Part shown: positions 46,331-54,827 of the stretch, piece after piece
Layout: each line of letters begins with the position of its first letter
How positions within the stretch are numbered: position 1 is the first letter of the stretch
Assembly (NCBI RefSeq): GCF_042887685.1
Contig: NZ_JBHVOS010000001.1
Location: 62,001 to 126,000, forward strand
Direction: 5' to 3'
From: Oerskovia sp042887685
GTDB taxonomy: Bacteria > Actinomycetota > Actinomycetes > Actinomycetales > Cellulomonadaceae
DNA length: 64,000 nucleotides
Made by a program: the position numbers and the translations under genes
The notes under the pieces: generated by a model
Database searches by the model: none
Told to the model about the DNA's origin: nothing
What the model saw: only the letters and a program-made list of their open reading frames with translations

Positions 46331-47491
46331 GTGACGCACGACATCCCTGAGGCAGCCGACGAGACCATCGAGACGACCGAGGCTGCGGGGGACCGGCCGG
46401 AGCGTCGTACGGACGCTGCCGCGCTCTCGGCGCTCGCGGGGAGCGTCAGGCCCGACGGGCCGCCCTCGGCGCCCTCCGCCCCGTCGCCGGTCGAGGCGGA
46501 CCTGGACGAGGCGCTCCTGGGCGGTCCGCGTGCGCTGACCGTCGAGGGGCTCGCAGAGCGGGCCGGGCTCACCGAGCGCCAGGTGCGCTCCTACTGGCAG
46601 GCGCTGGGGCTGCCCATCACCGAGCAGCAGGAGCAGATGTTCACCGAGGACGACGCGGTCGCCCTCGAGGAGATCTACTCGGTCGCGGAGCACGAGAAGT
46701 TCGACGACCGGTCGCTCACGACGCTGATCCGGTCGATGGGGCACACGACCGAGCGGCTCGTGCTGTGGCAGGTCGAGGCGCTCGTCGAGCACATGGCCAA
46801 GCGGTTCGACCTCGACGACACGAGCGCCCGGCTCCTCGTCCTCGACCGGCTGCCGGACCTCGCGCCCGTCCTGGAGACCCAGCTGCGCCACGCGTGGCGC
46901 CGCCAGCTCGCCGCGGTCGCGGCACGGTTCACGGTCGAGTTCTCCGAGGCGCGGGCCGGGGACGTCACGGACTCCCAGGCGCTGCCGCTGCCGCGGGCCG
47001 TGGGCTTCGCGGACATCGTGTCGTTCACCAAGCGCACCGCGGGCCTCGGGTCGAGCGAGCTCGCGGAGTTCGTCCAGCTCTTCGAGACCCGTGCGCGCGA
47101 CATCATCACCGCGGCGGGCGGGCGGGTCGTCAAGACGATCGGCGACGCGGTCCTCTACGTCGCCGACGACGTCGCGACGGGGGCCAAGGTCGCGCTCGGT
47201 CTCGCCGAGGAGGGAGAGCGCGCCGGGGAGGGCATGGAGGTGCCGCCGGTCCGGGTGAGCCTGGTCTGGGGCAGGGTGCTCTCGCGGTTCGGCGACGTGT
47301 TCGGGCCGTCGGTGAACCTGGCCTCGCGGCTCACCGAGATCGCCGAGCCGACGACCGTGCTCCTGGACCGCGAGACCGCGGCCCTGCTGTCGCGGGACTC
47401 GCGCTTCGCCCTGACCGCGCAGCCCGAGCGTGAGGTGCAGGGGCTCGGGGTGATCGAGCCCGTGCGCCTGCAGTGGGCGTACAAGGGCTGA
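46331..47491 (+). CDS. Class III adenylate cyclase with N-terminal helical/HTH-like regulatory domain
   Basis: A 386-aa soluble cyclase that should make cAMP. The catalytic domain is in the C-terminal 180 residues: VGFADIVSFTKR with the first metal Asp and an adenine-selecting Lys, VKTIGDAVLY with the second, and FGPSVNLASRL with transition-state Asn/Arg. The N-terminal 200 residues contain LAERAGLTERQVRSYWQALG, a MerR-like helical unit, followed by helices that resemble the pH-sensing regulatory domain I recall from Rv1264 of M. tuberculosis. Its cAMP could act through the CRP-type site at 21095. Confidence 0.85.
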   Translation: MTHDIPEAADETIETTEAAGDRPERRTDAAALSALAGSVRPDGPPSAPSAPSPVEADLDEALLGGPRALTVEGLAERAGLTERQVRSYWQALGLPITEQQEQMFTEDDAVALEEIYSVAEHEKFDDRSLTTLIRSMGHTTERLVLWQVEALVEHMAKRFDLDDTSARLLVLDRLPDLAPVLETQLRHAWRRQLAAVAARFTVEFSEARAGDVTDSQALPLPRAVGFADIVSFTKRTAGLGSSELAEFVQLFETRARDIITAAGGRVVKTIGDAVLYVADDVATGAKVALGLAEEGERAGEGMEVPPVRVSLVWGRVLSRFGDVFGPSVNLASRLTEIAEPTTVLLDRETAALLSRDSRFALTAQPEREVQGLGVIEPVRLQWAYKG

Positions 47492-47512
47492 GAGCCCACC
47501 GACCGGCCCGAC

Positions 47513-47528
47513 GGCCGGAGCAGGACCT
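47513..47528. terminator. Short hairpin between convergent cyclase and SRAP genes
   Basis: CCGGCC and GGCCGG form a 6-bp stem with a 4-nt loop directly after the cyclase gene and touching the SRAP stop. Confidence 0.35.
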
Positions 47529-48271
47529 CAGACCGCGAGGACGAGCTCCGGCCCGTCGTTGGCGACGCTGTTGACGAGCGGCGCGACCTCGCGAGCCTCC
47601 ATCCGGACCTCGGGCGCGACCAGCAGCCCGGCGGCCTCGTCCTTGCCGACCGCAGGGTCGAGCCACGCGTCCCACCGGTCCGGGGCGAGCGTGAGCGGCA
47701 TGCGGTCGTGGATCGAGGCGAGCGCCGGGGCCGCGGCGGTCGTGACGATCGTGGTCGAGACGAGCCAGCGGGAGGGGTCGTCGTCGGCCTTGGCCGGGTC
47801 CCGCCAGAACTCGTAGAGGCCCGCGAACGCTGCGACCGCAGGCCCGTCCGGGTGGATGAAGAACGGCTGCTTGGTCACCTTGGGCCGGCGGGCGGTGGAC
47901 CCGAGGGCCGGGGGAGTCTCGATCCGGCGCCACTCGTAGTACCCGTCGGCCGGCACGAGGCAGCGCCGGGCGGCGAACGGCTTGGCGAACGCGGGCTTGT
48001 CGAGCAGCGACTCCGACCTCGCGTTGATCATGCGTGCGCCGACGCCCGGGTCCTTGGCCCAGCTCGGTACCAGGCCCCAGCGGGCCACGCGCAGGGACCG
48101 GCGGACCTCGCCCGTGTCCTTGGCCGCGCGCTCGACCACGATCCGTACGAGGTCGGTCGGGGCGACGTTCCACGACGGCGGCAGGAGCCGTGCGTCGTCC
48201 GCGAGGTCGGCGATCGCGAACTCGTCGGCGAGGTCCTGGGCGTCCCGGAAGGAGGCATAGCGTCCGCACAT
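47528..48271 (-). CDS. SRAP-family (YedK/HMCES) abasic-site DNA-protein crosslink protein
   Basis: A 247-aa DNA-damage protein that shields abasic sites in single-stranded DNA by forming a thiazolidine with its N-terminal Cys2. The start at 48271 was chosen because it yields MCGRYASF, leaving Cys2 exposed as the chemistry requires. Further motifs are WNVAPTD, WGLVPSWAKD, INARSES, RCLVPADGYYEW and PFFIHP, with the catalytic His in IHDRMPLTL. CATCCT lies 7 nt upstream. Confidence 0.92.
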   Translation of the reverse strand: MCGRYASFRDAQDLADEFAIADLADDARLLPPSWNVAPTDLVRIVVERAAKDTGEVRRSLRVARWGLVPSWAKDPGVGARMINARSESLLDKPAFAKPFAARRCLVPADGYYEWRRIETPPALGSTARRPKVTKQPFFIHPDGPAVAAFAGLYEFWRDPAKADDDPSRWLVSTTIVTTAAAPALASIHDRMPLTLAPDRWDAWLDPAVGKDEAAGLLVAPEVRMEAREVAPLVNSVANDGPELVLAV

Positions 48272-48364
48272 GTCTCCCAGGATGCCTCGTGCCACCCACG
48301 CCGCGCGCTGCGGTGCGGTGAGCGTACGGGGCGAGCGGCGCCGTCGGCCTCGATCTCGGCTAGG

Positions 48365-48393
48365 TTGACAGGCTGACTAGTTAGCGACACGAT
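48365..48393 (+). promoter_or_regulatory. Promoter of the PadR gene (TTGACA, 17 bp, CACGAT), leaderless
   Basis: A perfect -35 TTGACA at 48365-48370 is followed after 17 bp by CACGAT (48388-48393), which ends 6 nt before ATG 48400. No ribosome-binding site precedes the ATG. The surrounding short CTAG-containing repeats may include the autoregulatory PadR operator. Confidence 0.55.
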
Positions 48394-48399
48394 CTAGCC

Positions 48400-48804
48400 A
48401 TGTCCGAGAACACCTGGCCCAGCGAGTGGCTCCGCGGCGTCCTCGACGTCTGCGTGCTGCGCATCCTCGCCGACGGCCCCACCTACGGGTACGCGATCGC
48501 CGCGCGCCTCGCCGACGGCGGCCTCGGGGTCATCAAGGGTGGGACCCTCTACCCCCTGCTCGGGCGCCTCGAGGCCGGCGGTCTCGTCACGGTCGAGTGG
48601 CGGGCCGGCGACGGTGGTCCTGGGCGCAAGTACTACGACCTCACCGACGCGGGCCGCGACGAGCTCGCCCAGCGCGCCGCGCTCTGGGAGGCCTTCACCC
48701 GCACGACCCGCGACCTCGTCGTCGGCACCGGGGCCCGTCCCGAGCGCCCCGGCCCCGCCGACCACCCCGTCCGTCGACCCGCCCCGACCGAGGAGAACCG
48801 ATGA
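48400..48804 (+). CDS. PadR-family transcriptional regulator
   Basis: A 134-aa winged-helix repressor. The family pattern is seen in VCVLRILADGPTYGYAIAARL, GTLYPLLGRLEAGGLV and GPGRKYYDLTDAGRDEL. Its stop overlaps the start of the HAAS-like membrane protein gene (ATGA), the usual PadR arrangement in which the regulator controls its partner gene. The effector is unknown. Confidence 0.88.
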   Translation: MSENTWPSEWLRGVLDVCVLRILADGPTYGYAIAARLADGGLGVIKGGTLYPLLGRLEAGGLVTVEWRAGDGGPGRKYYDLTDAGRDELAQRAALWEAFTRTTRDLVVGTGARPERPGPADHPVRRPAPTEENR

Positions 48805-49601
48805 CCCGCACGAGCGAGAAGCGGACCGCCGCGCGCTACGAGATCGAGAGGCGCCTCGCGCCGCACGTCGACGAGAGGTGGACCGAGGCCTTCGTGCTCG
48901 AGCTGCGGCTGCTCGACGTGCCAGGAAGCGCCCTCGGAGCGGCGCTCGCCGAGGTCGAGTCGCACTGCGCCGAGAGCGGGGAGCCGGCCGCCGACGCGTT
49001 CGGCGACCCCGTGGCGTACGCGCGGAGCCTCGACCTGCCGGTCGAGCCCGACGGGCGGTGGGAGGTCGTGACCGTGCTCGGGCCGACCACCGCCCAGTTC
49101 CTGGGGCTCCTGGTCCTCGGCGCGGGCGGCTCGGCGGTGGTCCTGGCCGAGCGGGCCGGAGAGATGGCACCGAGCGTCGACGTGACGGCCGGGATGCTCG
49201 CGTCGATCGCGGTCTTCGTGGCTGCGATCCTGCTCTTCTACCGGTTCAGCTCGACGGTGCTGCGGCGGGTCCTGGAGCGTCCCGTAGTGTCCACCCTGGC
49301 CCTGACGGGGTGCATGACGGTGCTCGTCGTCCTCCCCGTCGTCCTCGACGCCGCGCTCGCCACCCTCCCGGCCTGGCCCGTGGCGGTCTGCGGTGCGGTC
49401 GTGCTCGCCGCGGGCACGGTCTGGAGCGCGGTCCAGGTGCGCAAGGGCACGCTCGACGACCCGATCGTCGCGCCGCTGCCCGGCGAGCCGCAGGACGGTC
49501 CGGACCGGTCGTCACGTCTCCTGTCGGCGACGGTCACGTGGGTCGTGCCGGTGTTCGCGCTCGCCTCCCTCGCCGTCACGTGGCTCCTGCTGGGGCGCTG
49601 A
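48801..49601 (+). CDS. HAAS-domain-like membrane protein, partner of PadR
   Basis: A 266-aa protein with a helical soluble N-terminal domain of about 90 residues (ELRLLDVPGSALGAALAEVE, then DAFGDPVAYARSL, as in HAAS/DUF1700 domains) and six or so hydrophobic segments. The ATGA overlap with padR shows cotranscription. Families of this kind are thought to adjust envelope or transporter activity, but the specific role is unknown. Confidence 0.65.
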   Translation: MTRTSEKRTAARYEIERRLAPHVDERWTEAFVLELRLLDVPGSALGAALAEVESHCAESGEPAADAFGDPVAYARSLDLPVEPDGRWEVVTVLGPTTAQFLGLLVLGAGGSAVVLAERAGEMAPSVDVTAGMLASIAVFVAAILLFYRFSSTVLRRVLERPVVSTLALTGCMTVLVVLPVVLDAALATLPAWPVAVCGAVVLAAGTVWSAVQVRKGTLDDPIVAPLPGEPQDGPDRSSRLLSATVTWVVPVFALASLAVTWLLLGR

Positions 49602-49697
49602 CCCTGCGGCGAGGTCCGGCGGCGGAGGGCGCCGCGCCGTCGTGCACGTCACGGAAGGGTGGACCCGAATCCGGGGGTCGTCGGGCTGTCGAATCGT

Positions 49698-49703
49698 TAT
49701 GAT
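49698..49703 (+). promoter_or_regulatory. -10 hexamer TATGAT before the Bcr/CflA-type exporter
   Basis: TATGAT is a near-consensus -10 and ends 7 nt before ATG 49711. It includes the alternative ATG at 49699, which argues that translation starts at 49711 on a leaderless mRNA. Confidence 0.55.
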
Positions 49704-49710
49704 CGAACCC

Positions 49711-50994
49711 ATGGAGACGCCCCCGGCAGGAACTGCACCCACCCCGCCGGCCCCGTCGAAGGACAGCGAGGGGCGTGCCACGGCCCGCCGCCCCGGTCGC
49801 TCCACCGTCAAGTGGGTCCTCCTGCTCGGCGCCCTCGCCACGCTCCCGGCGTTCACGGTCGACATGTACCTGCCGTCCCTGCCCGACGTCGCCGCGGACC
49901 TCGACGCCAGCCCCGCCCTCGCCCAGCTCACCCTGGCCGGGATGCTCGTCGGCGGTGCGTTCGGGCAGCTCGTGATCGGCCCGCTGTCCGACCGGTACGG
50001 GCGCCGGGCACCCGTGATCATCGGCCTCGCGCTGCACGTCGTCACGTCGGTCCTGTGCGCGGTCGTGCCGACGATCGGCTGGCTCATCGTCCTGCGCGTC
50101 CTCCAGGGCTTCTTCAACGCCTCGGCCCAGGTCGTCTCGATCGCCGTGATCCGCGACCGGTTCACCGGCTCGGACGCCGCCAGGATCCTGTCGCGGCTCA
50201 TGCTCGTCATCGGCCTCGCACCGCTCCTGGCACCGACCATCGGCTCGTTCGTCGCCGGGCACGGCGACTGGCGCTGGGTGTTCTGGGTCCTCGCGGTCCT
50301 GGGCCTGGTCCTGGGGCTGGTCGTGCTGCGCTTCATGCCCGAGACGCTCGAGACCGAACGCCGCCAGGCCGGTGGGGTCGGCAGCGTCTTCCGCGGCTAC
50401 GGGGCGCTCCTCAAGGACCGGCACTTCGTCGCGCTGGCCGTGCTGCCCGGGCTCGGCATGGCCGTCCTGATGAGCTACGTCGTCGGGTCTCCGTTCGTCC
50501 TGCAGGAGGGATACGGGCTGACCCACCAGCAGTTCGCGGCGCTCTTCGCGGTCAACGGGATCGGCCTCGTGATCTCGGCCCAGGTCAACGCCTCGCTCGT
50601 GCGGCGCGTCGCCCCCGTGCGGATCCTGCGAGCCGCCCTGGTCCTCCAGGGGGTGTTCGCGGTGGGTCTGTTCGTCGTGGCCCTCACGGGAGCCGGCGGC
50701 CTGATCGGTCTCCTGGCCGCGCTGTGGCTCACGCTCGCGCTCCAGGGACTCATCCCGGCCAACGCCTCCGCGCTCGCCCTGACCCGGCACGGCGAGAGGG
50801 CGGGCACGGCGGCCGCGGTCATCGGGGCCTTCCAGGCCGGGGTGGCCGGTCTCGTGAGCCCCCTGGTCGGCGTGCTCGGAGGCGACGCGGTCGCCATGAG
50901 CACGGTCATGCTGGGGGCCGTCGTGGCGTCCCTCCTGGTGCTCGGGCTCGCGACGCCCGCGTTCCGCAAGGGCGGCTGGCACCTGCCCGCCTGA
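49711..50994 (+). CDS. Bcr/CflA-type MFS multidrug exporter
   Basis: A 427-aa 12-helix MFS exporter of the Bcr/CflA group. Markers are FTVDMYLPSLPDVAADL after helix 1, GQLVIGPLSDRYGRRAPV between helices 2 and 3, and RVLQGFFNASAQVVSIAVIRD. About 30 polar residues precede helix 1. The start is set at ATG 49711 by the leaderless promoter; ATG 49699 is the alternative. Possible substrates are bicyclomycin- or sulfonamide-like drugs by family only. Confidence 0.88.
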   Translation: METPPAGTAPTPPAPSKDSEGRATARRPGRSTVKWVLLLGALATLPAFTVDMYLPSLPDVAADLDASPALAQLTLAGMLVGGAFGQLVIGPLSDRYGRRAPVIIGLALHVVTSVLCAVVPTIGWLIVLRVLQGFFNASAQVVSIAVIRDRFTGSDAARILSRLMLVIGLAPLLAPTIGSFVAGHGDWRWVFWVLAVLGLVLGLVVLRFMPETLETERRQAGGVGSVFRGYGALLKDRHFVALAVLPGLGMAVLMSYVVGSPFVLQEGYGLTHQQFAALFAVNGIGLVISAQVNASLVRRVAPVRILRAALVLQGVFAVGLFVVALTGAGGLIGLLAALWLTLALQGLIPANASALALTRHGERAGTAAAVIGAFQAGVAGLVSPLVGVLGGDAVAMSTVMLGAVVASLLVLGLATPAFRKGGWHLPA

Positions 50995-50996
50995 GC

Positions 50997-51034
50997 CGGG
51001 AAGGGCCGTCGGCGGCCCGTCGGCGGCCCTCCCG
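50997..51034 (+). terminator. Hairpin after the exporter gene
   Basis: CGGGAAGGGCCG and CGGCCCTCCCG pair over 11 bp with one bulged base and a GC-rich loop, 2 bp after the stop. Confidence 0.5.
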
Positions 51035-51137
51035 AGGGGCCCGGGACGGGGCGGTCCGAGGCCGCGCCGCAGCAGATCCGGCAGGACACTTCACACTTCC
51101 TTTGCACGACACGAAGGCCTTGGGCGTGCGGTGGAAC

Positions 51138-51143
51138 TAGGCT
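51138..51143 (+). promoter_or_regulatory. -10 hexamer of leaderless LCP transcript
   Basis: TAGGCT ends 6 nt before ATG 51150; no ribosome-binding site is present. Confidence 0.5.
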
Positions 51144-51149
51144 CGTCCC

Positions 51150-52451
51150 ATGCCCAGCCCGAAGACCGCCTCGAAGAGCGGCCCTCATCACGCGCGCTCC
51201 CAGCGCACGCACAAGGTCCTTCGTGCCATCGGACTCGTCACCACCGCAGGCCTTGCCTTCGGCGTCGTGGGTGGGGCCGCCGCCTACATGGACTGGCAGT
51301 CGGCCGTCACGGTCAGCGACGTGTCGGCACTGGTCGACCCTCCGGCGACGCCTGAGCCGCCGCGCGACCCGGACGACCCGTACGCGGGGAAGGCGCTCAA
51401 CATCCTCGTGATGGGGACGGACTACCGCGACGAGGAGAACGCCGAGCTCGCCGGTGCCGAGGACGGCATGCGCTCCGACACGACCTTCGTCGTCCACATC
51501 TCGGGTGACCGCAGCCGGATCGAGGTCGTGTCGATCCCGCGCGACTCGCTCGTCGACATCCCCTCGTGCAACCTGTCCGACGGCGGGACGACCCGCAAGC
51601 AGACGGACGCGATGTTCAACTCCGCGTTCGAGATCGGGTCCGGGGGCGTGGACGACATGGTGGGCGCCGCGGCGTGCACCATCACGACCGTCCAGGACCT
51701 GACCGGGCTGACCATCACCGACCACGTCGTGGTCAAGATGACCGGGGTCATCGGGGTCGTCGACGCGCTCGGTGGCGTGCGGATGTGCTTCCCGGAGCCG
51801 GTCGTGGGTGGCGCTCACTCGCGCGACCTCAACATCGCCGCGGGCGAGCAGGTCCTCGACGGCCGCACCTCGATCAGCTTCCTGCGTGCGCGCAAGGGGA
51901 GCGGCATGGGGCTGGAGATGGGCAGCGACCTGGCCCGGATCGCCCGTCAGCAGGCGTTCCTGGACTCGATGATGCGCGAGCTCCTGTCGAAGAACATCAT
52001 CACCGACACCCCGCAGCTCTACGGCCTCATCAAGGCCGTGCTCTCCTCGATCAGCGCGAGCCCCAACCTCGCGGGGCTCGACTCCCTGGCCGGGCTGGCC
52101 TTCTCCCTCAAGAGCATCGACCCGAGCGAGATCGTCTTCACACCGTTGCCCGTGGTCGAGGCTCCGAAGGACAAGAACCGCGTCGTGTGGACCAAGGACG
52201 CGCAGGCGATCTGGGACCGCATGGCAGCGGACGAGCCGCCGCCCGGCCACGAGACGCCCGCGCCCCCGGCCGACGGCGGTGCGGCGGCGCCCGACGCGGG
52301 GGCCACGGCGCCGGACGCCGGCGCGACGGTCCCCGACGCCGGCACGACGGTCCCCGACGCCGGCACGACCGGCGAGGTCGCGCCGCCGGCCGACACCGGC
52401 ACGACGACCACCACCCCGCCTCCGCTCCTCGAAGGGGTCTGCGCCCCCTGA
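51150..52451 (+). CDS. LytR-CpsA-Psr (LCP) family cell-wall glycopolymer ligase
   Basis: A 433-aa single-pass membrane protein whose outer domain attaches glycopolymers to peptidoglycan from lipid-linked precursors. One helix (about residues 25-47) follows a basic N-terminus. The LCP core includes LNILVMGTDYRDEEN, GMRSDTTFVVHIS, EVVSIPRDSLVDIP, and a later DGRTSISFLRARKG. The C-terminus is a Pro/Ala/Thr tail with four 7-residue repeats, probably wall-spanning and flexible. Transcription is likely leaderless. Confidence 0.9.
   Translation: MPSPKTASKSGPHHARSQRTHKVLRAIGLVTTAGLAFGVVGGAAAYMDWQSAVTVSDVSALVDPPATPEPPRDPDDPYAGKALNILVMGTDYRDEENAELAGAEDGMRSDTTFVVHISGDRSRIEVVSIPRDSLVDIPSCNLSDGGTTRKQTDAMFNSAFEIGSGGVDDMVGAAACTITTVQDLTGLTITDHVVVKMTGVIGVVDALGGVRMCFPEPVVGGAHSRDLNIAAGEQVLDGRTSISFLRARKGSGMGLEMGSDLARIARQQAFLDSMMRELLSKNIITDTPQLYGLIKAVLSSISASPNLAGLDSLAGLAFSLKSIDPSEIVFTPLPVVEAPKDKNRVVWTKDAQAIWDRMAADEPPPGHETPAPPADGGAAAPDAGATAPDAGATVPDAGTTVPDAGTTGEVAPPADTGTTTTTPPPLLEGVCAP
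52290..52373 (+). repeat. Four 21-bp in-frame repeats in the LCP C-terminal tail
   Basis: The unit encodes PDAG(A/T)T plus one variable residue, repeated four times with increasing DNA identity toward the 3' end. Copy number could vary by slippage without breaking the frame. Confidence 0.8.
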
Positions 52452-52457
52452 GGCCCG

Positions 52458-53726
52458 TCAGCGCAGGGCCGCGAGGCGGGAGACCGCCTCGCGGAGCACG
52501 TCCTCGCGCTTGACGAACGTGAACCGGACCCGCGAGGCCAGGGCCTGTGCCGTCGTCGGGCCCGAGGGGTCCCCGTCACCCGGTGACGCGGCGCAGAACG
52601 CGCTCACGGGCACGCCCACGACACCCGCCAGGGACGGCAGGCGGCGGCACAGCTCGGTGCCGTCCTCGAAGCCGAGCGGCGCGCCGTCGGCGACCACGAA
52701 GTACGTGCCGCGCGGCACGACGACCTCGAAGCCCGCGGAGACCAGGCCCTCGCACAGCAGGTCGCGCCGGGCCGCGAGCGACGCGGCGAGGGCGCGCGGC
52801 GCCTCGTCGTCGGCCAGCGCCTGCGCGATCGCGGGCTGGAACGGCGCCCCCGACGTGTACGTCAGGAACTGCTTGACCGTCCGCACAGCCTCCACGAGGT
52901 GCGCCGGACCGTGCAGCCAGCCGATCTTCCAGCCCGTGAAGGAGAACGTCTTGCCGGCCGAGGAGATCGTGATCGTGCGCTCGGCCATGCCCGGCAGGGT
53001 CGCGACGGGCACGTGCACGGCGTCGTCGTACACGAGGTGCTCGTAGACCTCGTCCGTGACGACGACCGCGTCCACGGACCGGGCCGCGTCCGCGAGCACC
53101 TCGAGCTCGGCGCGCGTCAGGACCGTCCCGGTCGGGTTGTGCGGCGTGTTGACCAGGATCAACCGCGTCCGCGGCCCGACGGCGGCGCGCACCTGCGCAG
53201 GATCGAGGCGGAAGCCGTCCGGGGTCGGGTGGAGCGGGACACGCACGTGCGTCGCGCCCGCGAGCGCGATGCACGCCGCGTGCGAGTCGTAGAAGGGCTC
53301 CAGGGTCACGACCTCGTCGCCCGGACCCGCGAGGGCCAGGATCGTCGCGGCCAGCGCCTCGGTGGCCCCCGTGGTGATCAGGACCTCGGTGTCCGGGTCC
53401 AGGTCGAGGCCGTAGTGGCGGCGCTGGTGGTCCGCGACCGCCTCGCGCAGCACGGGGATGCCCGTGCCCGGCGGGTACTGGTTGTGGCCGTCCTCGATCG
53501 CCCGGATCGCGGCTTCCTTGATCGCGTGCGGGCCGTCCACGTCCGGGAAGCCCTGACCCAGGTTGATGGCCCCCGTGCGCAGCGCGAGGTTCGTCATCTC
53601 GGCGAAGATCGTCGAGGCCACCGAACCGTCGGGGCGCAGCAGGCCCGTCGCGGCGGCCGCGGCGCGCCATCGGCCGGGTACCTGGGGCTGGGCGGGACGG
53701 GGGACGGCGGGGGTGCTCGCGGACAT
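52458..53726 (-). CDS. Class I/II PLP aminotransferase (methionine/kynurenine-transaminase-like)
   Basis: A 422-aa fold-type I transaminase. Motifs include INLGQGFPDVDGP, YPPGTGIPVLREAVA, NTPHNPTGTV and the PLP lysine in ISSAGKTFSFTGWKIGWLHGP. The GQGFPDVDGP opening is typical of the group containing methionine and kynurenine transaminases. TAGGGT ends 6 nt before ATG 53726 (leaderless). It converges on the LCP gene with 6 bp between stops. Physiological substrate uncertain. Confidence 0.85.
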   Translation of the reverse strand: MSASTPAVPRPAQPQVPGRWRAAAAATGLLRPDGSVASTIFAEMTNLALRTGAINLGQGFPDVDGPHAIKEAAIRAIEDGHNQYPPGTGIPVLREAVADHQRRHYGLDLDPDTEVLITTGATEALAATILALAGPGDEVVTLEPFYDSHAACIALAGATHVRVPLHPTPDGFRLDPAQVRAAVGPRTRLILVNTPHNPTGTVLTRAELEVLADAARSVDAVVVTDEVYEHLVYDDAVHVPVATLPGMAERTITISSAGKTFSFTGWKIGWLHGPAHLVEAVRTVKQFLTYTSGAPFQPAIAQALADDEAPRALAASLAARRDLLCEGLVSAGFEVVVPRGTYFVVADGAPLGFEDGTELCRRLPSLAGVVGVPVSAFCAASPGDGDPSGPTTAQALASRVRFTFVKREDVLREAVSRLAALR

Positions 53727-53732
53727 GCGCCG

Positions 53733-53738
53733 ACCCTA
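53733..53738 (-). promoter_or_regulatory. -10 hexamer of leaderless aminotransferase transcript
   Basis: TAGGGT on the minus strand lies 6 nt before ATG 53726. Confidence 0.45.
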
Positions 53739-53978
53739 TGCCGGGTGGGTGCCCGGCGGGGTGCGCTCGCGCCGCACCTGCCCGGAACGAGCGGCGCGGT
53801 GACCACAATTCGGACATCCTCGGTCGTGCGAACGGCGAGATCCCGCGGATCGTGACCGGTTGTCCACAGGCCCGGTGCGGACCGGGCCCCTCGTGCCCTA
53901 GTCTCGGCGCGCAACCACCCCGCCGGGTGGTCGACTGCGCGGGGGGCGCGCAGGGACGCAGGGGAGCGTGGCACGACG

Positions 53979-54684
53979 ATGAGCACCGCAGGCGTGGCGA
54001 TCCTCGAGCGCGAGGTCCGCGAGCTGATCCGCCGTCGTGGCGTCGACCCGCTGCGGGACAAGGAGGGCATCGACCAGCTCGTCGCCGACGCGCTGGCCGA
54101 CTACGACACCCGGACCGCGCTGGGCGTCGTGCCCCCGCTCGCCGACGTCCCCGGCGCCGTGCGGTCTGTCCTCGACGCCGTCGCAGGGCTCGGGCCCCTC
54201 CAGAAGTACCTCGACGACCCCGAGATCGAAGAGGTCTGGATCAACTCGCCCGCACAGGTCTTCGTCGCGCGCGGAGGGACGGCCGAGCTCACCTCGACCA
54301 TCCTCACGACCGCCCAGGTCCGTGACCTCGTCGAGCAGATGCTCAAGTCCTCCGGCCGTCGCCTGGACCTCTCGAGCCCCTTCGTCGACGCCGCGCTGCC
54401 CGGGGGCGAGCGCCTGCACGTGGTGATCCCGGACGTGACCCGCGAGCACTTCGCCGTGAACATCCGCAAGCACGTGGTGCGCGCCTCGCACCTCGAGCAC
54501 CTGGTGCGCCTCGGTTCGCTGACGCCGCACGCCGCGGCGTTCCTGCACGCCTCTGTCAGGGCTGGACTCAACGTCCTCGTGGCGGGTGCCACGCAGGCGG
54601 GAAAGACGACGATGCTCAACGCGCTCGCCGGGTCGATCCCCTCGCACGAGAGGGTCATCACGTGCGAGGAGGTGTTCGAGCTGC
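53979..54684 (+). pseudogene. cpaF: Tad/Flp pilus assembly ATPase, N-terminal half, interrupted by an integrative element
   Basis: First 235 codons of a CpaF/TadA-type secretion ATPase that drives Flp pilus assembly. It has the N-terminal helical domain, IEEVWINSPAQVFVARGG, and the Walker A loop GATQAGKTTMLNAL, then stops being CpaF-like after CEEVFEL at the GCTGC core (54680-54684). Walker B and the rest are found at 61519-62064. The frame runs on through the element, antisense to the HEPN gene, to a stop ending at 55871, so a truncated protein with a long foreign tail might be made. ATG 53979 has GGGGAGCG upstream. Confidence 0.92.
54680..54684 (+). other. attL core
   Basis: GCTGC, the left copy of the 5-bp crossover core. 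Host cpaF sequence (GTGTTCGA) is to the left and element sequence (AGCAGGTAGC) to the right. Confidence 0.85.
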
Positions 54685-54827
54685 AGCAGGTAGCAAGAAC
54701 ACACACTTTACCGACTTTGCGAGTTCATGGTGTCGGTCGCTCGGGTCTACCGGGGGTGTGTGAAGCGCGCAGGTCGGCTGTTACGGACGGGGCTCAGGTG
54801 GCGGCACCGCGAGTCACTGCCGGTGGA

